Shown here: piece after piece, positions 12,126 through 22,683 of the stretch | Numbering within the stretch: position 1 is the first letter of the stretch | Layout of the letters: each line of letters opens with the position of its first letter | Source of the DNA: Nageia nagi | Taxonomy: Eukaryota > Pinophyta | Length of the DNA stretch: 64,000 bases | Assembly (NCBI GenBank): GCA_050084985.1 | Contig: JBITNC010000001.1 | Location: forward strand, 94,674,001 to 94,738,000 | Reading direction: 5' to 3' | The notes under the pieces: generated by a model | The model's database searches: none | Told to the model about the DNA's origin: nothing | Seen by the model: only the letters and a program-made list of their open reading frames with translations | Translations under genes and position numbers: made by a program

Positions 12126-14640
12126 TCTATGATGAAATACTAGATTATTAATCAAAGAAATAACCAATTGATTATTTTAAAAGATCAAATATGAGCCACC
12201 TTGCTCATACCTAATTTTTTTCAAAAGATATCTTATCCAAATGGCTTCCTGGGCTACAACAAATATGGCATGATATTCAGCTTCTATGATAAAAAAAGAA
12301 ATAGTAGGTTGCTTCTTGAAAGCCCAAAAGATAGCACTTGAACCAATGCTAAACACATACATAGAGGTTGATTTCTTATCATCTCTATCTCCCCCATAGC
12401 TAAAATCTAAGAATCCAAAGAGAATAAATGAGGATAACTTAGAATACTTGAGAGCAAAATCCTTAGTCCCTGTAACATACCTCAAAATTTGCTTAACAAC
12501 ATTGAAGTTCTCAACATAAAGTTTTTGCATGAATCATGCCATTAGATTCATTGTAAAGGTAATATCTAACCTGAATATAGTCAAATACAGAAGACTTCTA
12601 ATTAATTACCTATAAGTTGTAGCATTAGCTAACTAAGAGCTAGAGCTTAAAGAAATAGTGATTCTAGGAGAGACTATGATTGCAACATATCTACACTTCT
12701 CCATTCCAAAATTCTGTAAGATGTCTGATATATACTTAGATTGATTGAGGTAAGTATAGTCTTTGTATTGATACACTTGCATTTCAAGATAGTAGTGTAA
12801 GAGACCAAGACTAATCATTTCAAAAGTTATCTTAAGTTTGGATATGCACTCTTGAATGATTTTATCATTGTTTCTAGTAATCAAAAAGATCATCCACATA
12901 AAGGAGAATCAAGACCATATATTTTTCTTGATTGAGCATATATAGATCAGAGTTAAAAAACACTTGAAGAATCCAATGTCTACAAAGTACCCTAAAATAT
13001 TTTTGTACCAAACTCAAGGTGCTTGCTTAAGTCCATACAAAGATTTCTTTAGCTTGCACATAAAGGACTCTTTGCCTTCCATAATAAACCTTTCTAATTG
13101 ATTCATGAAGATTTTCATATCCAAGTCACCATTGAAAAATGCACTCTTGACATTAAGTTGAAAAAATTTCCATCTTTAAGCTACAAAAAGAGTAAGAATA
13201 ACTCTCATAGTAGGCATCTTTACCATGAGAGCAAAGGTTTTCTCATAATCTACACCATATTTTTGAGTAAAACCTTTAGCTACTAACCTTGCCTTGTATT
13301 TCTTAATATCTCCAACTGAATTGAACTTGACCTTGTATATCCACTTATTACAAATCACATTCTTATCAGTGGGATATGGAACCAAGTCCCAAGTTTTATT
13401 TTTCATAAGCATCTTATACTCCACTTTCATGGCTTCCATTCAGTACTTATGTTTAGAAACTTTTTTGAAGGTTTATGGCTCATGGTTGTTATTAATATTG
13501 GTAATTAAAGATTTTTCAAGTTCATGCTCTTTGTTACCTTTTATGTTGAAGAATTTTGTTCCTATGGTGACTTGTCTATATTAATATCCAACTAGCTAGA
13601 AGTAACTAAAGAGTCCTTTGGATCATCAACATCTTTATTAGAAGTAGATTCTTTAGGAATTTAATTGAACTTTACATTCCTTAAAATGAACACTATTTTA
13701 TAGGTTGGAGAGTAAAACCTATAGCCTCTATGCTGAGTATCATAACCTATATAGATGTATTTTTTAGCTCTTTTATCAAACTTTTTTTTTTCTTAGAAAT
13801 AATGTAGAAGAAAGCTTTACAACTAAATACCTTAAGATGAGAAATGTTAGGTTTTCTTCCTAACCATACCTAAAAAGGAGTTTTTTTTTAATATATTTTA
13901 TAAGACACCTATTCAAAGTGTAAATAATAGTGCTCATAGCTTCACCCCATTAAAATTTAAGAAGATTACCCAACATGCATCTAGCCATCTCTATAATTAT
14001 TCTATTTTTTTTTTGCAACACCATTTTATTGAAGAGTGTAAGGAATCATAAATTACCTTTTGATTCCATACTTAGCATAATAGTTATTGAACTTATTGCT
14101 GTTATATTTTCCCCCATTATTTGATCTCAACATCTTGATTTTAAAGTTAGTCTAATTTTTAACAAAGGCCTTAAAAATTTTAAAACTTTCAAAATTTTGA
14201 TCCTTATGCTCAAGTAGATACCCAAATTTCATCCTACTAAAGTCATCAATGAAGATCAAGACATAAGATGCTCCTCCAAGTGATTTAGTCTAAAACAAAC
14301 CCATCAAATTTGAATCAACAAATTGAAAAAGTTGAAATGATCTTATTATTTGATCTTTTCTAAACTTTTATCTATGCATCTTACCAAGAATGCACTTTTT
14401 GCATAGACCAATTGAAGGAAAAATTAAAAGTAAACCTTTTACAAGTTCTTGATCTTTCATGATTTGAATACTATTTTGGTTAAGGTGACATAAACGATGA
14501 TGCCAAAGATTATCTTTAGAGCACATATTAAAAGTAAGACACATCTTTGATGGAACTTGATCCATAATGTAAAGGTTGTCTTTCATTGATTCTTTAACCA
14601 AAGTGGTAAGTCCTTTCTTAATGCATCAACTTTGAGAGTT
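12126..14640 (-). pseudogene. pol: copia pol relic: integrase, RT, RNase H (C4)
   Basis: Minus strand. At 14601-14368 is the GAG-pre-integrase zinc-binding region with WHHRLCHLN and, 30 residues on, CKKCILGK (HHCC type). The integrase core follows at about 14350-13900, with TPQ-type tail sequence near 14040. RT begins near 13440: the 13439-13176 frame has WIYKVKFNSVGDIKKYKARL and AKGFTQKYGVDYEKTFA. YVDD is at 12900-12889, but an extra T just after it shifts the frame. RNase H (12530-12177) reads YGGDRDDKKSTSMYVFSIGS. Near 12126 the sequence jumps from LVF-HH to the 3' non-coding region, removing the last part of RNase H. Inactive. Confidence 0.88.
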
Positions 14641-15015
14641 GAACTCAAAAGAGTACCCTTTTCTAGTAATTTGAATCATGGAGAGAAAGTTCATCTTTAA
14701 CTTAAGAATATAGAGAACATTTTCAAGAACCTTTTTGTGAATTAGCATACTTCCAATTCTTTGGACTTCAAAGGTAGAGTTATCACCTATCACAGCTGCA
14801 TCCTTATTATACTTGTGAAAGTTTTTAAACTTTTCCTTTTCAAAACATAAGTGATTAGTGCAACTAGAGTCAATAATTCATTTATATGAAAAAATGCAGA
14901 TCATGGAGTAGAGTATTGTAGCAAAACTAGCATGAGTATTCTTATTTCCTTTGTAGTTCTTTACATTTCTATTACTTTTGTACTTTTTCTCTCTTTTCTT
15001 TTTATAATAATCAAC
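14641..15015 (-). pseudogene. copia gag-protease linker / protease relic (C4)
   Basis: Between the integrase zinc region and the gag zinc knuckle. On the minus strand a stretch near 14880-14640 corresponds to the copia aspartic protease and its downstream linker, read as WIIDSSCTNHL-like sequence near 14885-14850. Heavily broken. The protease assignment rests mainly on position in the gene order. Confidence 0.45.
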
Positions 15016-15894
15016 TTCTTTGTGACCTTGAATGCCACAATAGTTACAATTGCCATCAAAAAGTTTCTTAAGATAAGGAGTGTTTATTTTGCCTTTTTCA
15101 TCTCTTTGCTCGAAGTTATTATTATTGTTGTTGTTCCTACTACTATGGTTGTTGTTTCTATTATTCTTGTTACTATTGTAGCCATTGCCTCTTTTTTTAA
15201 ACCTTTTGGAGGAAGAAGGGTAAGATTTCTTTTGATGGTTGAACTTTTTCTTGAAAGGAGTTTTGGTTGCTCAAAGAGCAACATTATTATCTTTAGGAGA
15301 AGAAATCAACCCTTTATTATTAAGGGTTTCCTCATGCTTCAATAGGTGCCTTGAAAGGTTCTCAAGGGAGATGACTTCTTCTTCATCATCAAGCCTTATT
15401 TCCATAACTATTACAAATTTTTCAAACTTTGAAGAGAAGCTTTGAAGAATTATGAAGACCATGAACTCATCATTGATCCAATTGTAACCATAAGCAATAA
15501 GTTGGGTCCTTAAGTCAATGACTTTGTTCAAGTCTATACCTTCATTTTCATCTTCTCCTTGATGAGATTGAAGCAACTTTTGGAGAATGGTAAGCCTTCT
15601 TGAAAATTTTGAACTAAGATAGATTTACTTTAGCTTATCCCATACTTCCTTTGCTGAGGTTGAAGAGGATATCATCAGGAGCATGTTATCTAAAATTACA
15701 CAGTAAATCATGGAGGTTAATAACTCATTATTTATGTTGTAAGTCTCTAGTGCCTTCTCATCTATAGGAGGTACCATGTTCTCATTCACTATTTGCCATA
15801 GCTTCTTTGCTTGCAATTCAACCTTCATCTGAAGTTCCCAAATCCCATAGTTGGAACCATCAAGAATGTGTTTGGGTAAAATGGATTCTTGTAT
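15016..15894 (-). pseudogene. gag: copia gag relic (C4), start codon lost
   Basis: Minus-strand gag aligned with C1. The codon in the start position is ATA (15894-15892) rather than ATG. Open pieces at 15828-15625 (KKLWQIVNENMVPP, SSSTSAKEVWDKLK) and 15576-15271 (INDEFMVFIILQSF, RLDDEEEVISLENLSRHLL, SPKDNNVAL) are separated by a frame change. An Asn-rich linker (15190-15110) leads to a zinc knuckle, CNYCGIQGHKEVDYY, near 15060-15015, where Tyr again replaces the fourth (Cys) ligand. Non-functional as it stands. Confidence 0.85.
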
Positions 15895-17241
15895 TTTTTA
15901 CATAAGAATGTGAAATAATAAGCATATGGTTTCAATAATCAACATTAAATGTTACATTTTAACCAAATAAATAATACATGTTATAATTAACACTAAAGAC
16001 ATACTTGATTAGATTCACAAGTGCAAATGTACAATACCCATGTATCCAAATACATTTCTCATTTCAAGAATCATAAATGTAAAGTGACATTATTGAGGCT
16101 TGTTTTTTTATCTAAAATTAATCTTTCACTTGGATGCCCATACAAGAGGAGCCCAAGTATTACCAATCCTCAACCAGTTCCCCTTGGGTAGCAATATACT
16201 CTCACATAGAAAAATACTAGCTATTTTCTAAGGTTTTGATATTTATTAGATCAACCACATTATTAATCTTGATTAAGTTTCAAGTTGTCTTTCTAGATTA
16301 TCAAGATAATCCCTGAATGGACATGCGAACATGTGTTATCACTACACACATGCCTGTCCAACTAATAGAGTTAAGTCTAGACCAACAAAGTACTTAGGTG
16401 CAATTAAAAAATATGAATTTTTTACCATTTGGATTGTTGGACTTAAAAGCTCTAGTCTGCCTATCCTCACCTCATGGCTCCTCAAACAAGTCATGTTGCA
16501 AAATATACATGCAGATGTGTTCATTTTAGGGGGTTTCTCATATCAATGTTTGCATTTTTGCATAAGTAAATAAAGTAAAAAATGCTAAACATGAAGTAAA
16601 AGAGCATAAGTAAACAAACATCATCCATTCATTGCTTGGAACCTTAAGAGTCCAATGGATTTTATTTAATAACCACTAAAGGACATCTTTACATAAGTCC
16701 ATATCTTACACAAATTAACCTTGCATAAAGGATACATCAATTTTCATAATTTGCCCAAGTCTAATAACTTTGCATAAAAAATACTTTAGCTTGTACCATT
16801 TCATAACTTTGAATTAAGTAATAAGCATGCATCTTAAGTATCATCCCTATTAATTTGCATAAGTTAACTTTGTGAGAAGAAAATACTTAAGCATAAGCAT
16901 GCATTAATTCCATAATTTTCATAAGTTATTTTTGCATAAAGGATAAATACTTAATAAGTAGGAAGCATGCATCTTAAGGATTTTAAGTCATATGCATCAT
17001 TAACTTAAAAATTTAAGTTCTAAGCATGTATTATTAACTTAAAAAAATTTAAATCTTAAGCATGCATCATAAAAAATTAAGTAAAGAGCATGTATCATTC
17101 AAAAATTTAAGTAATAAGCATGTATTATTTCCTTAATTTGCATGTGTTCAAAAAGAACTTAAAGCAAATACTTCAAAAGTATTTATTAATAATTATAAGT
17201 TATAGGTATGTATAAGGATTTTAAGTAAAAAATTTATAAAA
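15895..17241 (-). other. C4 leader (partial)
   Basis: Untranslated leader matching C1 1-1247. The conserved block is at 16540-16110. From 16780 to 17130 the sequence repeats units built on AAGCATGCAT and ACTTAAAAAATTTAAG, spaced irregularly every 30-45 bp. The distal leader, primer-binding site and 5' LTR are missing. Confidence 0.7.
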
Positions 17242-17245
17242 ATTT

Positions 17246-18237
17246 GAAGGTTGAAGGCTCATGCTTGTTGTCAATCTTGGCAAATAAGAATTTATTTAAG
17301 GTCATGCTCCTTATTACCCTTTATGTTAGAGAATTTTGCTCTTGAGGTGACTTGTCTATATCAATATCCAACCAGTTAGGTGCAACTGAAGAGTCCACTG
17401 GATTATCCACATCTTTTTAAAAAATATATTTTTCAAAAAGTTAATTGAACTTGACATCTCTTGAAATAAATGCTACTTTATAGGATGGAGAGTAGATCCT
17501 GTAACCTCTATGCTAACTATCATAACCCACAAAGATGCATTTTTCAGTATTTTTATCCAACTTTTTTCATTTCTCAGAAATAATGTAGGAGAATGCTTCA
17601 TAACCAAATACCCTAAGATGAGAAATGTTAGGTTTTCTTCTTAACCATGCCTCAAAAGGAGTTTTACCCTGAATGGATTTTGTGGGACACTTATTCAAGG
17701 TGTAAATAGTAGTGCTCATAGCTTCACCCTATAAGAAACTAGAAAGATTACCCAACATGCATCTATCCATCTCCATAATTATCCTATTTTTCTTTTTGGT
17801 AACACTATTCTATTGAGGAGTGTAAGGAATCGTAAACTACCTCTTGATTCTATACTTAGCACAATAGTAATTAAACTCATTGTTGTTATATTCTTTCCCA
17901 TTATATGATCTCAACATCTTGATTTTAAAGTTTGTTTGATATTCAACTAAGGTCTTAAAATTCTTGAAACTCTTAAAGGTTTAATCTTTCTGCTCAAGTA
18001 GATAGCCAAAAATCATCTTACTATAGTCATTAATGAAGGTCAAGATGTAAGATGCTCCTCCAAAAGACTTAGTCTAAAATAGACCCATCAGATCTGAATG
18101 CACAAGTTGAAGAGGTTGAGATGCTTTTTTTTCTTTATCTTTTTTTAATTTTTGCCTATTCATCTTACCAAGGATGCACTTCTTGCATAGACTAATCAAA
18201 GGAGAAATTAAAGGCAAATCTTCCATAAGTTATTGGT
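17246..18237 (-). pseudogene. pol: copia integrase relic (C3, upstream half)
   Basis: Minus-strand integrase and the integrase-RT linker of C3. It matches C2 6045-6650 and C4 13440-14400. The TPQNR-like tail region is at 17830-17790 and CIFVGYDS-like residues are near 17550-17520. It is fused at about 18238 to gag, so the zinc knuckle, protease and most of the integrase zinc domain are deleted. Multiple stops. Confidence 0.8.
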
Positions 18238-18239
18238 AT

Positions 18240-18751
18240 TCATTATCAAGATTTGATTCCATAACCATCACAAAGTTTTTAAACTTTGAAGAAAGGCTTT
18301 GAAAAATGATAAAGACCATGAACTCATTATTGATCCAATTACATCCACAAGAAATAAGTTGATTTTTTAGGTTAATGATTTTGTTTAAGTAGATGGTAAC
18401 ATTTTCATCTTTCCCTTGTCAAGATTAAAGCAACTTTTGGAGGATGGTAAACCTTCTTGAAAATTTTGAACCAAGGTATATTTGCTTAAGCTTATCCTAA
18501 GCTTTCTTTGTTAAGGTTGAAAAGAAAATCATCAAAAGCACATCATCTAAAATTGCACAGAAGATCATGGAGGTTGCCAACTCATTCTTTATGTTATAAG
18601 CCTCTATTGCCTTCTCATTTGTAAGAGGTACAAGGTTCTCATTCACTATTTGCTAAAGCTTCCTTGCTTGCAATTCAACTCTTATCAAAGGTTCCTAAAT
18701 ACCAAAATTAAAACTGTCAAGAATGTGTTTGGATAAAAAGGAGTCTCTCAT
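18240..18751 (-). pseudogene. gag: copia gag relic (C3), truncated by deletion
   Basis: Starts at an ATG (18751-18749) aligned with the C1 gag start: the next codons give RDSFLSKHILD, where C1 has VETFIPKHILD. The central gag segment is recognisable down to a MESNLD-like stretch near 18250, where sequence switches to integrase. Several stops and frameshifts. Confidence 0.78.
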
Positions 18752-21648
18752 TTGCTATACAAGAATGTGAAAACAATAAGCATGTGGTTCAATAAATAAC
18801 ATTATATATTAATTTTTAACAAAGTAAGTAATACATGTTACATTTAATTAACTAACACATGCTTGATTTGATTCACTAGTGCAAATATTTTACAACTCAA
18901 ATAATAATCCATGTACTCAAATACATTTCTCATCTCAAGAATCATAGATGTAGAATGACATTATTGAAGCTTATTTTTTGTCTAAAATTAGACCTTCACT
19001 TATATGCCCACATAAGAGGAGCTGAAGTACTACCAATACTCAACCAGTTGTCTTTGGTCAGTATTATACTTTCTCACAAGAAGTACCTACTATTTTTCAA
19101 GGTTATGATGTTTATTGGATTAGCTAAATTATTAATATTGATTAGGTTTCAAATCATCCTTCTAAGTTATCAAGATAATCTCTGAATGGATGTGCAAACA
19201 TGTGGTATCACTACACACATGCATGTCCATCTATTGGAGTTATGTATAGACCAATAGAGGACTTAGGGGCAATTGAGAAGTATGAACTTTTCACCATTTG
19301 AATCATCAGACTTAAAGGCTCCAGTTCACTTGTCCTCACCTCATGCCTCCCCAAACAAGTCATGTTGTGGAATGTACATGCAGATGTGTTCATTTTAGGT
19401 GGTTGCTCATATCAATGTTTGCATTTTTGTTTACATAAGCAAATAAATCAAAGTGTAAAATATGAATTAAAAAAGCATAAGTAAAACATCATCCATTCAA
19501 AATTTGAAACCTAAGTGTCTAATAGGTTTTGTTTACCAACCCTTAAAGGACATCTTTGCATCATTCCTTATTTTATACAAGTCCATTCCATACTTTGCAT
19601 AAGGAAAAAAATAGGAAGCCATCAAATACATCATAACTTAAAAAATTTAAGTAATAAGCATGCATCTTTTATTAACTTAAAAAATTAAATGATAAACATG
19701 CATCATTCCTATTAATTTGCATATGTCCACTTATAGCTTTGCATAAAGGATAGATACTTGGAAAAAAGTATAAAAATGCATTATTTACACAAGTATCTAT
19801 CTATCACTTTGCATAAAAAATGCATCATCCATAACTTTAAATAGATATGCACCATTTCATAATTTGCACAAGTTCATTTATTAACTTTGAAAAAAAAATG
19901 AATGCTAAAAGAGGTAAAAAATTAAAAACATAAGTATGCATCTATTCAAAAAATTCTAATATTTTTAAGTAAAACATATTCCTCCCCTTTTTACTTAAAA
20001 AAGTATTGCTAATTTACTTTAGAGAATTTGAAAAATAGCATTCTCCCTTTTACTTAAAATAGAAATTAAAAAAAATAGCATTGCTAATTAATTTCTATCT
20101 CTTAGAAATGAAAGCTAAGAATGACCATTTTTACTTAAGTAGTGATGAAGTTACTTAAATATTTTTCATTTTTCCTTTATAGGTGAAAAAAATAACTCCC
20201 TAAATTTTAAAGAAGAAAAAGAAATGCTCTCCCTCTTAAAAAAAAAAATCCCTAAATTTTAATGAGAGGACAACTTAATAAATGGGAGACTTAAGAAACT
20301 CCCTTTCCTCCTGCAAGAATTTAAGGCAAAAAGGAGAACCATACTCTACCCAAAAATAATTAAATCTTGATGAGAGATTTACACAAAACTTAATGCCAAG
20401 AATGAATGAGAATGGAAAAAAAAACTTACACATAACTTAAAATTAATTATGAATGGAAGATAATAATTATGAGTACACCCACCAAAACCTTAAGAAAAAA
20501 AATGGTCTAGCAAATAGGAGAGGATGCTAAGTAAATAAAAAATGAGGAGGAGAGAAGGTGACTAGTTGATGGAGCAAAGGGTAGCTAGGAGGATCGGCTA
20601 CATTGAGGGGTTGCAATGAGAAACATAGAGGGAGATAGAGGAGAGAAGGTGATGAGGAGTGAAGGAGGTTTGAGGTCACAATGAAGAGGACTGAAGGGTG
20701 ATACCATGACAAGACACCTAAGACACTCATCATAAAAGAGTAACTGAGTGGCCAAACACAGAGGGGTGTATGCACCATACAATTATCATTGAACAAACAA
20801 GGCTTCATTTTACAATGTGTGTAGGGAGGGCAAGAAGCAATATGAATGATGGATCTGAGAAATGATGAAGAGAAGAGAGGCAGTTGTGCATTGTAAAGAA
20901 ACATAGAGGACGAGACCGGGAACCAATCAAGTGAGGGCACTCAACATTGCAAAGAATGGACATTCATATTTGGTGCCAATCTCAAAACCCTCAAACAAGA
21001 GAAAAAAAATTACATTTTGATTTTTGAAAAAAATAAAAACATCTCTATCTTAAAAAAAAAAAACTTGATACAAGTCATTATGGGTTTCCCCATGGTTATC
21101 ATCATTATTTCTCAATAATTTTATGAAAAAAATTGTAGAAAAAAAGTCTATTTATTTTAACCCCTTTTTTGTTTTTTATTTTTAAAAAAAGGATCTTAGG
21201 GTGCAAAAAAAAGGTATTTCTCCACAAAAGATATAATTATTATTATTATTTTAAAGTGTATACTATCCTCTTAAAAGAAAATATATCAAAGAATTAATTA
21301 ACTTTGAAAAAAAATTGCAATTCCATAAGAGGTTAGCATGAAAAAAAAATCCTATTTTGCCCATAATGTATTATTTCCCAATTACTTAACATAAAATATT
21401 GTTAGTAGAACAAACAAAATAAGCAATAATATATTATGTTATTGAGGCAATGTTATCTAGAGGTTGAAATAACATAATGATAAAGGAATGTTAGTATCAA
21501 AAAGAACTAAAAAATAGGAGGTTATAACTTTAAATTGTTTTACCTCAAACAAGAAGAGTAATCCTCTAAGGATGATGAATAAGGATGAAGAACCTCCAAG
21601 TTGACGATGAGACTCCAAACCAAGGATGTGAAGAAGAGCCTTCAAGTT
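18752..21648 (-). other. C3 5' leader, about 2.9 kb
   Basis: The complete leader between primer-binding site and gag. Reading from the PBS: a pyrimidine-rich head (21648-21430), A/T-rich DNA (21430-20960), a C/T-rich segment (20960-20530 on minus), an A-rich segment with tracts of (T/C)-rich ACTTAAA units (20530-19600), CATGCAT-containing repeats (about 19990-19630) and the conserved block (19400-18960) before gag. A 137-codon open frame at 20940-20527 is in the pyrimidine-rich part; its Leu/Ser/Pro-rich composition is what unconstrained C/T-rich DNA gives, so I do not call it a gene. Long for a copia leader. Confidence 0.7.
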
Positions 21649-21660
21649 GCTTTGATACCA
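21649..21660 (-). promoter_or_regulatory. Primer-binding site of C3 (initiator Met tRNA type)
   Basis: Minus strand TGGTATCAAAGC, two bases inside the LTR end. It differs by one base from TGGTATCAGAGC, the site complementary to plant initiator-Met tRNA used by most plant copia elements. Fixes both the orientation and the LTR border. Confidence 0.9.
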
Positions 21661-21662
21661 AA

Positions 21663-22163
21663 TGAAAGAGTTGCAATATAACATAAACAACCATACTCTA
21701 CCAAGATCTCATGAAAGATCAAACTCACATATAAATAACTCAAAGAAGATAATCTCGCAAAGTGACTCGAGAGATAAAGTGGTTCCTCCAGCTAGTATTA
21801 CATCCACTAATTAGATCTTACTTCATTCACAACTATGAACCCCTTACAATTCTCCTAATCTCATCTTCTAAATACTATCCTATAGCATAACTTTACTCCA
21901 CAAATTGGTATATCATAACAAAGAGATAGCTTTCTATTTATAGGCCAACATCCCTCTTTGGTTCACCTTTTTATCCAATGTACAAAGGCATGACATGCAT
22001 TCCCTTTTACCTAAGGGGCATGCTCATGACATGGAGTGTAGGACAAGTTACATTATCATATTCACTTAAATACTTAAGGTATCTAATGATACCTTTAAGT
22101 ATTAATAAATTTACAAAGAGAATTAATACAAACCTTTACAATAATGCATTATACATTCCAACA
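21663..22163 (-). repeat. C3 5' LTR
   Basis: 501 bp. Minus strand begins TGTTGGAATG (22163-22154) and ends TTGCAACTCTTTCA (21676-21663). U3 palindrome at about 22067-22102; TATA box (minus) at 21942-21935. Best-preserved LTR in the window and the reference used for the others. Flanking bases on the right, ATATC (22164-22168), would be one copy of a 5-bp target duplication; the other copy is lost with the 3' LTR. Confidence 0.9.
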
Positions 22164-22240
22164 ATATCAAATATATTTCAATGGATCAAGTAAGAAACCT
22201 AGCACCAATGTTGAGCTCAGCACCAACGTTGATCGAATAG
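22164..22240 (+). repeat. Repeat R, left copy, first fragment
   Basis: 77 bp squeezed between the C3 LTR and the C6 LTR. It matches 30450-30530 (TATCAAATATATTT, AAGTAAGAAACCTA). The match continues after C6 at 25433. This was therefore one block before C6 arrived. Confidence 0.75.
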
Positions 22241-22669
22241 TGTTGGAATGTATAATGCATTATTCTAAAGGTTATGTAATAATCTTTTATGTAAGTTCAA
22301 TAATACTTAATGGTATCACTTGATACCTTAAGTATTTAGGTGAATATGATAATGTAACTTGTCCTACACTCCATTTCATGAGCATGCCCCTTGGATAATG
22401 TAACTTGTCCTTCTTTGTAATTACACACCAATTTGTAGAGTAAAGTTATGCTATAGGATAGTGTTTAGGAGAAAAGTGTAAGAGGATTGTAAGAGTTCAT
22501 ATTTGTTGAGAAGAGAGATCTAGTTAGTGGATGTACTCCTAGTTGGAGGAACCACTTACATCTTGTATCACTTTTTAAGATTGCTTTGTGAGTTTGTTAT
22601 ATGTGTATTGTGAGTTTTCATATGATCTTGGAAGTTTAAAATTATTCTTGTTATAGTTCATTTCTCTCA
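22241..22669 (+). repeat. C6 5' LTR with core promoter deleted
   Basis: Starts TGTTGGAATG and ends ATTTCTCTCA. U3 palindrome at about 22300-22336. Compared with the C6 3' LTR, the stretch holding TATAAATA is missing: sequence passes from CATGCCCCTTGG (near 22385) to a repeated GATAATGTAACTTGTCC and on to CACCAATTTGTAGAG. 429 bp instead of about 500. Confidence 0.85.
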
Positions 22670-22671
22670 TT

Positions 22672-22683
22672 TGATATCAAAGT
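22672..22683 (+). promoter_or_regulatory. Primer-binding site of C6
   Basis: TGATATCAAAGT, two changes from the C3 site TGGTATCAAAGC, at the same two-base distance from the LTR end. Confidence 0.75.

Larger units (their letters stand above)
11136..17241 (-). mobile_element. Ty1/copia element C4, nested inside C3, lacking a 5' LTR
   Basis: Minus-strand element with 3' LTR 11641-11136, 3' non-coding DNA, pol, gag and leader up to 17241. The flanks are CTTTG (11131-11135) and ATTTG (17242-17246), four of five bases identical and consistent with a 5-bp target duplication within C3 pol. No LTR sequence is seen at the right edge; the leader runs directly into the flank. Internal damage includes a deletion fusing RNase H to the 3' non-coding region near 12126. 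Confidence 0.8.
9381..22163 (-). mobile_element. Ty1/copia element C3 (outer, minus strand), split by C4
   Basis: Reading right to left: 5' LTR 22163-21663, primer-binding site 21660-21649, leader 21648-18752, gag 18751-18240, a deletion joining gag to integrase at about 18238, integrase 18237-17246, then the C4 insertion (17241-11136), then RT and RNase H 11135-9634 and 3' non-coding DNA to 9381. The 3' LTR is gone. Sequence just left of C4 (ending CTTAGAAGCCTCTTTG) and just right of it (starting TTTGAAGGTTGAAGG) joins into an unbroken match to C2 near 6650-6670. That match is the evidence that both halves are one element. Confidence 0.8.

Noticed and set aside
15100-15200. Microsatellite-like TTGTTGTTG tract
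   Set aside because: It is the antisense of the Asn-rich linker before the gag zinc knuckle, part of the element.
14932-15345. 137-codon plus-strand open frame rich in Val/Ile/Phe
   Set aside because: Antisense of the C4 gag linker; the hydrophobic residues are the complement of Asn/Lys codons on the real coding strand.
16342-16524. A 60-codon open frame in the C4 leader shared with C3 (19211-19393), starting MNTSAC and ending ACV
   Set aside because: 39 of 60 residues agree, but by my count replacement changes (21) far outnumber silent ones (about 6-7), giving similar rates per site. That is neutral drift in homologous leader DNA, not a conserved peptide.
20527-20940. 137-codon minus-strand open frame
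   Set aside because: Lies in the C/T-rich part of the C3 leader; Leu/Ser/Pro-rich composition follows from the base skew, and the corresponding part of C6 does not keep the frame.
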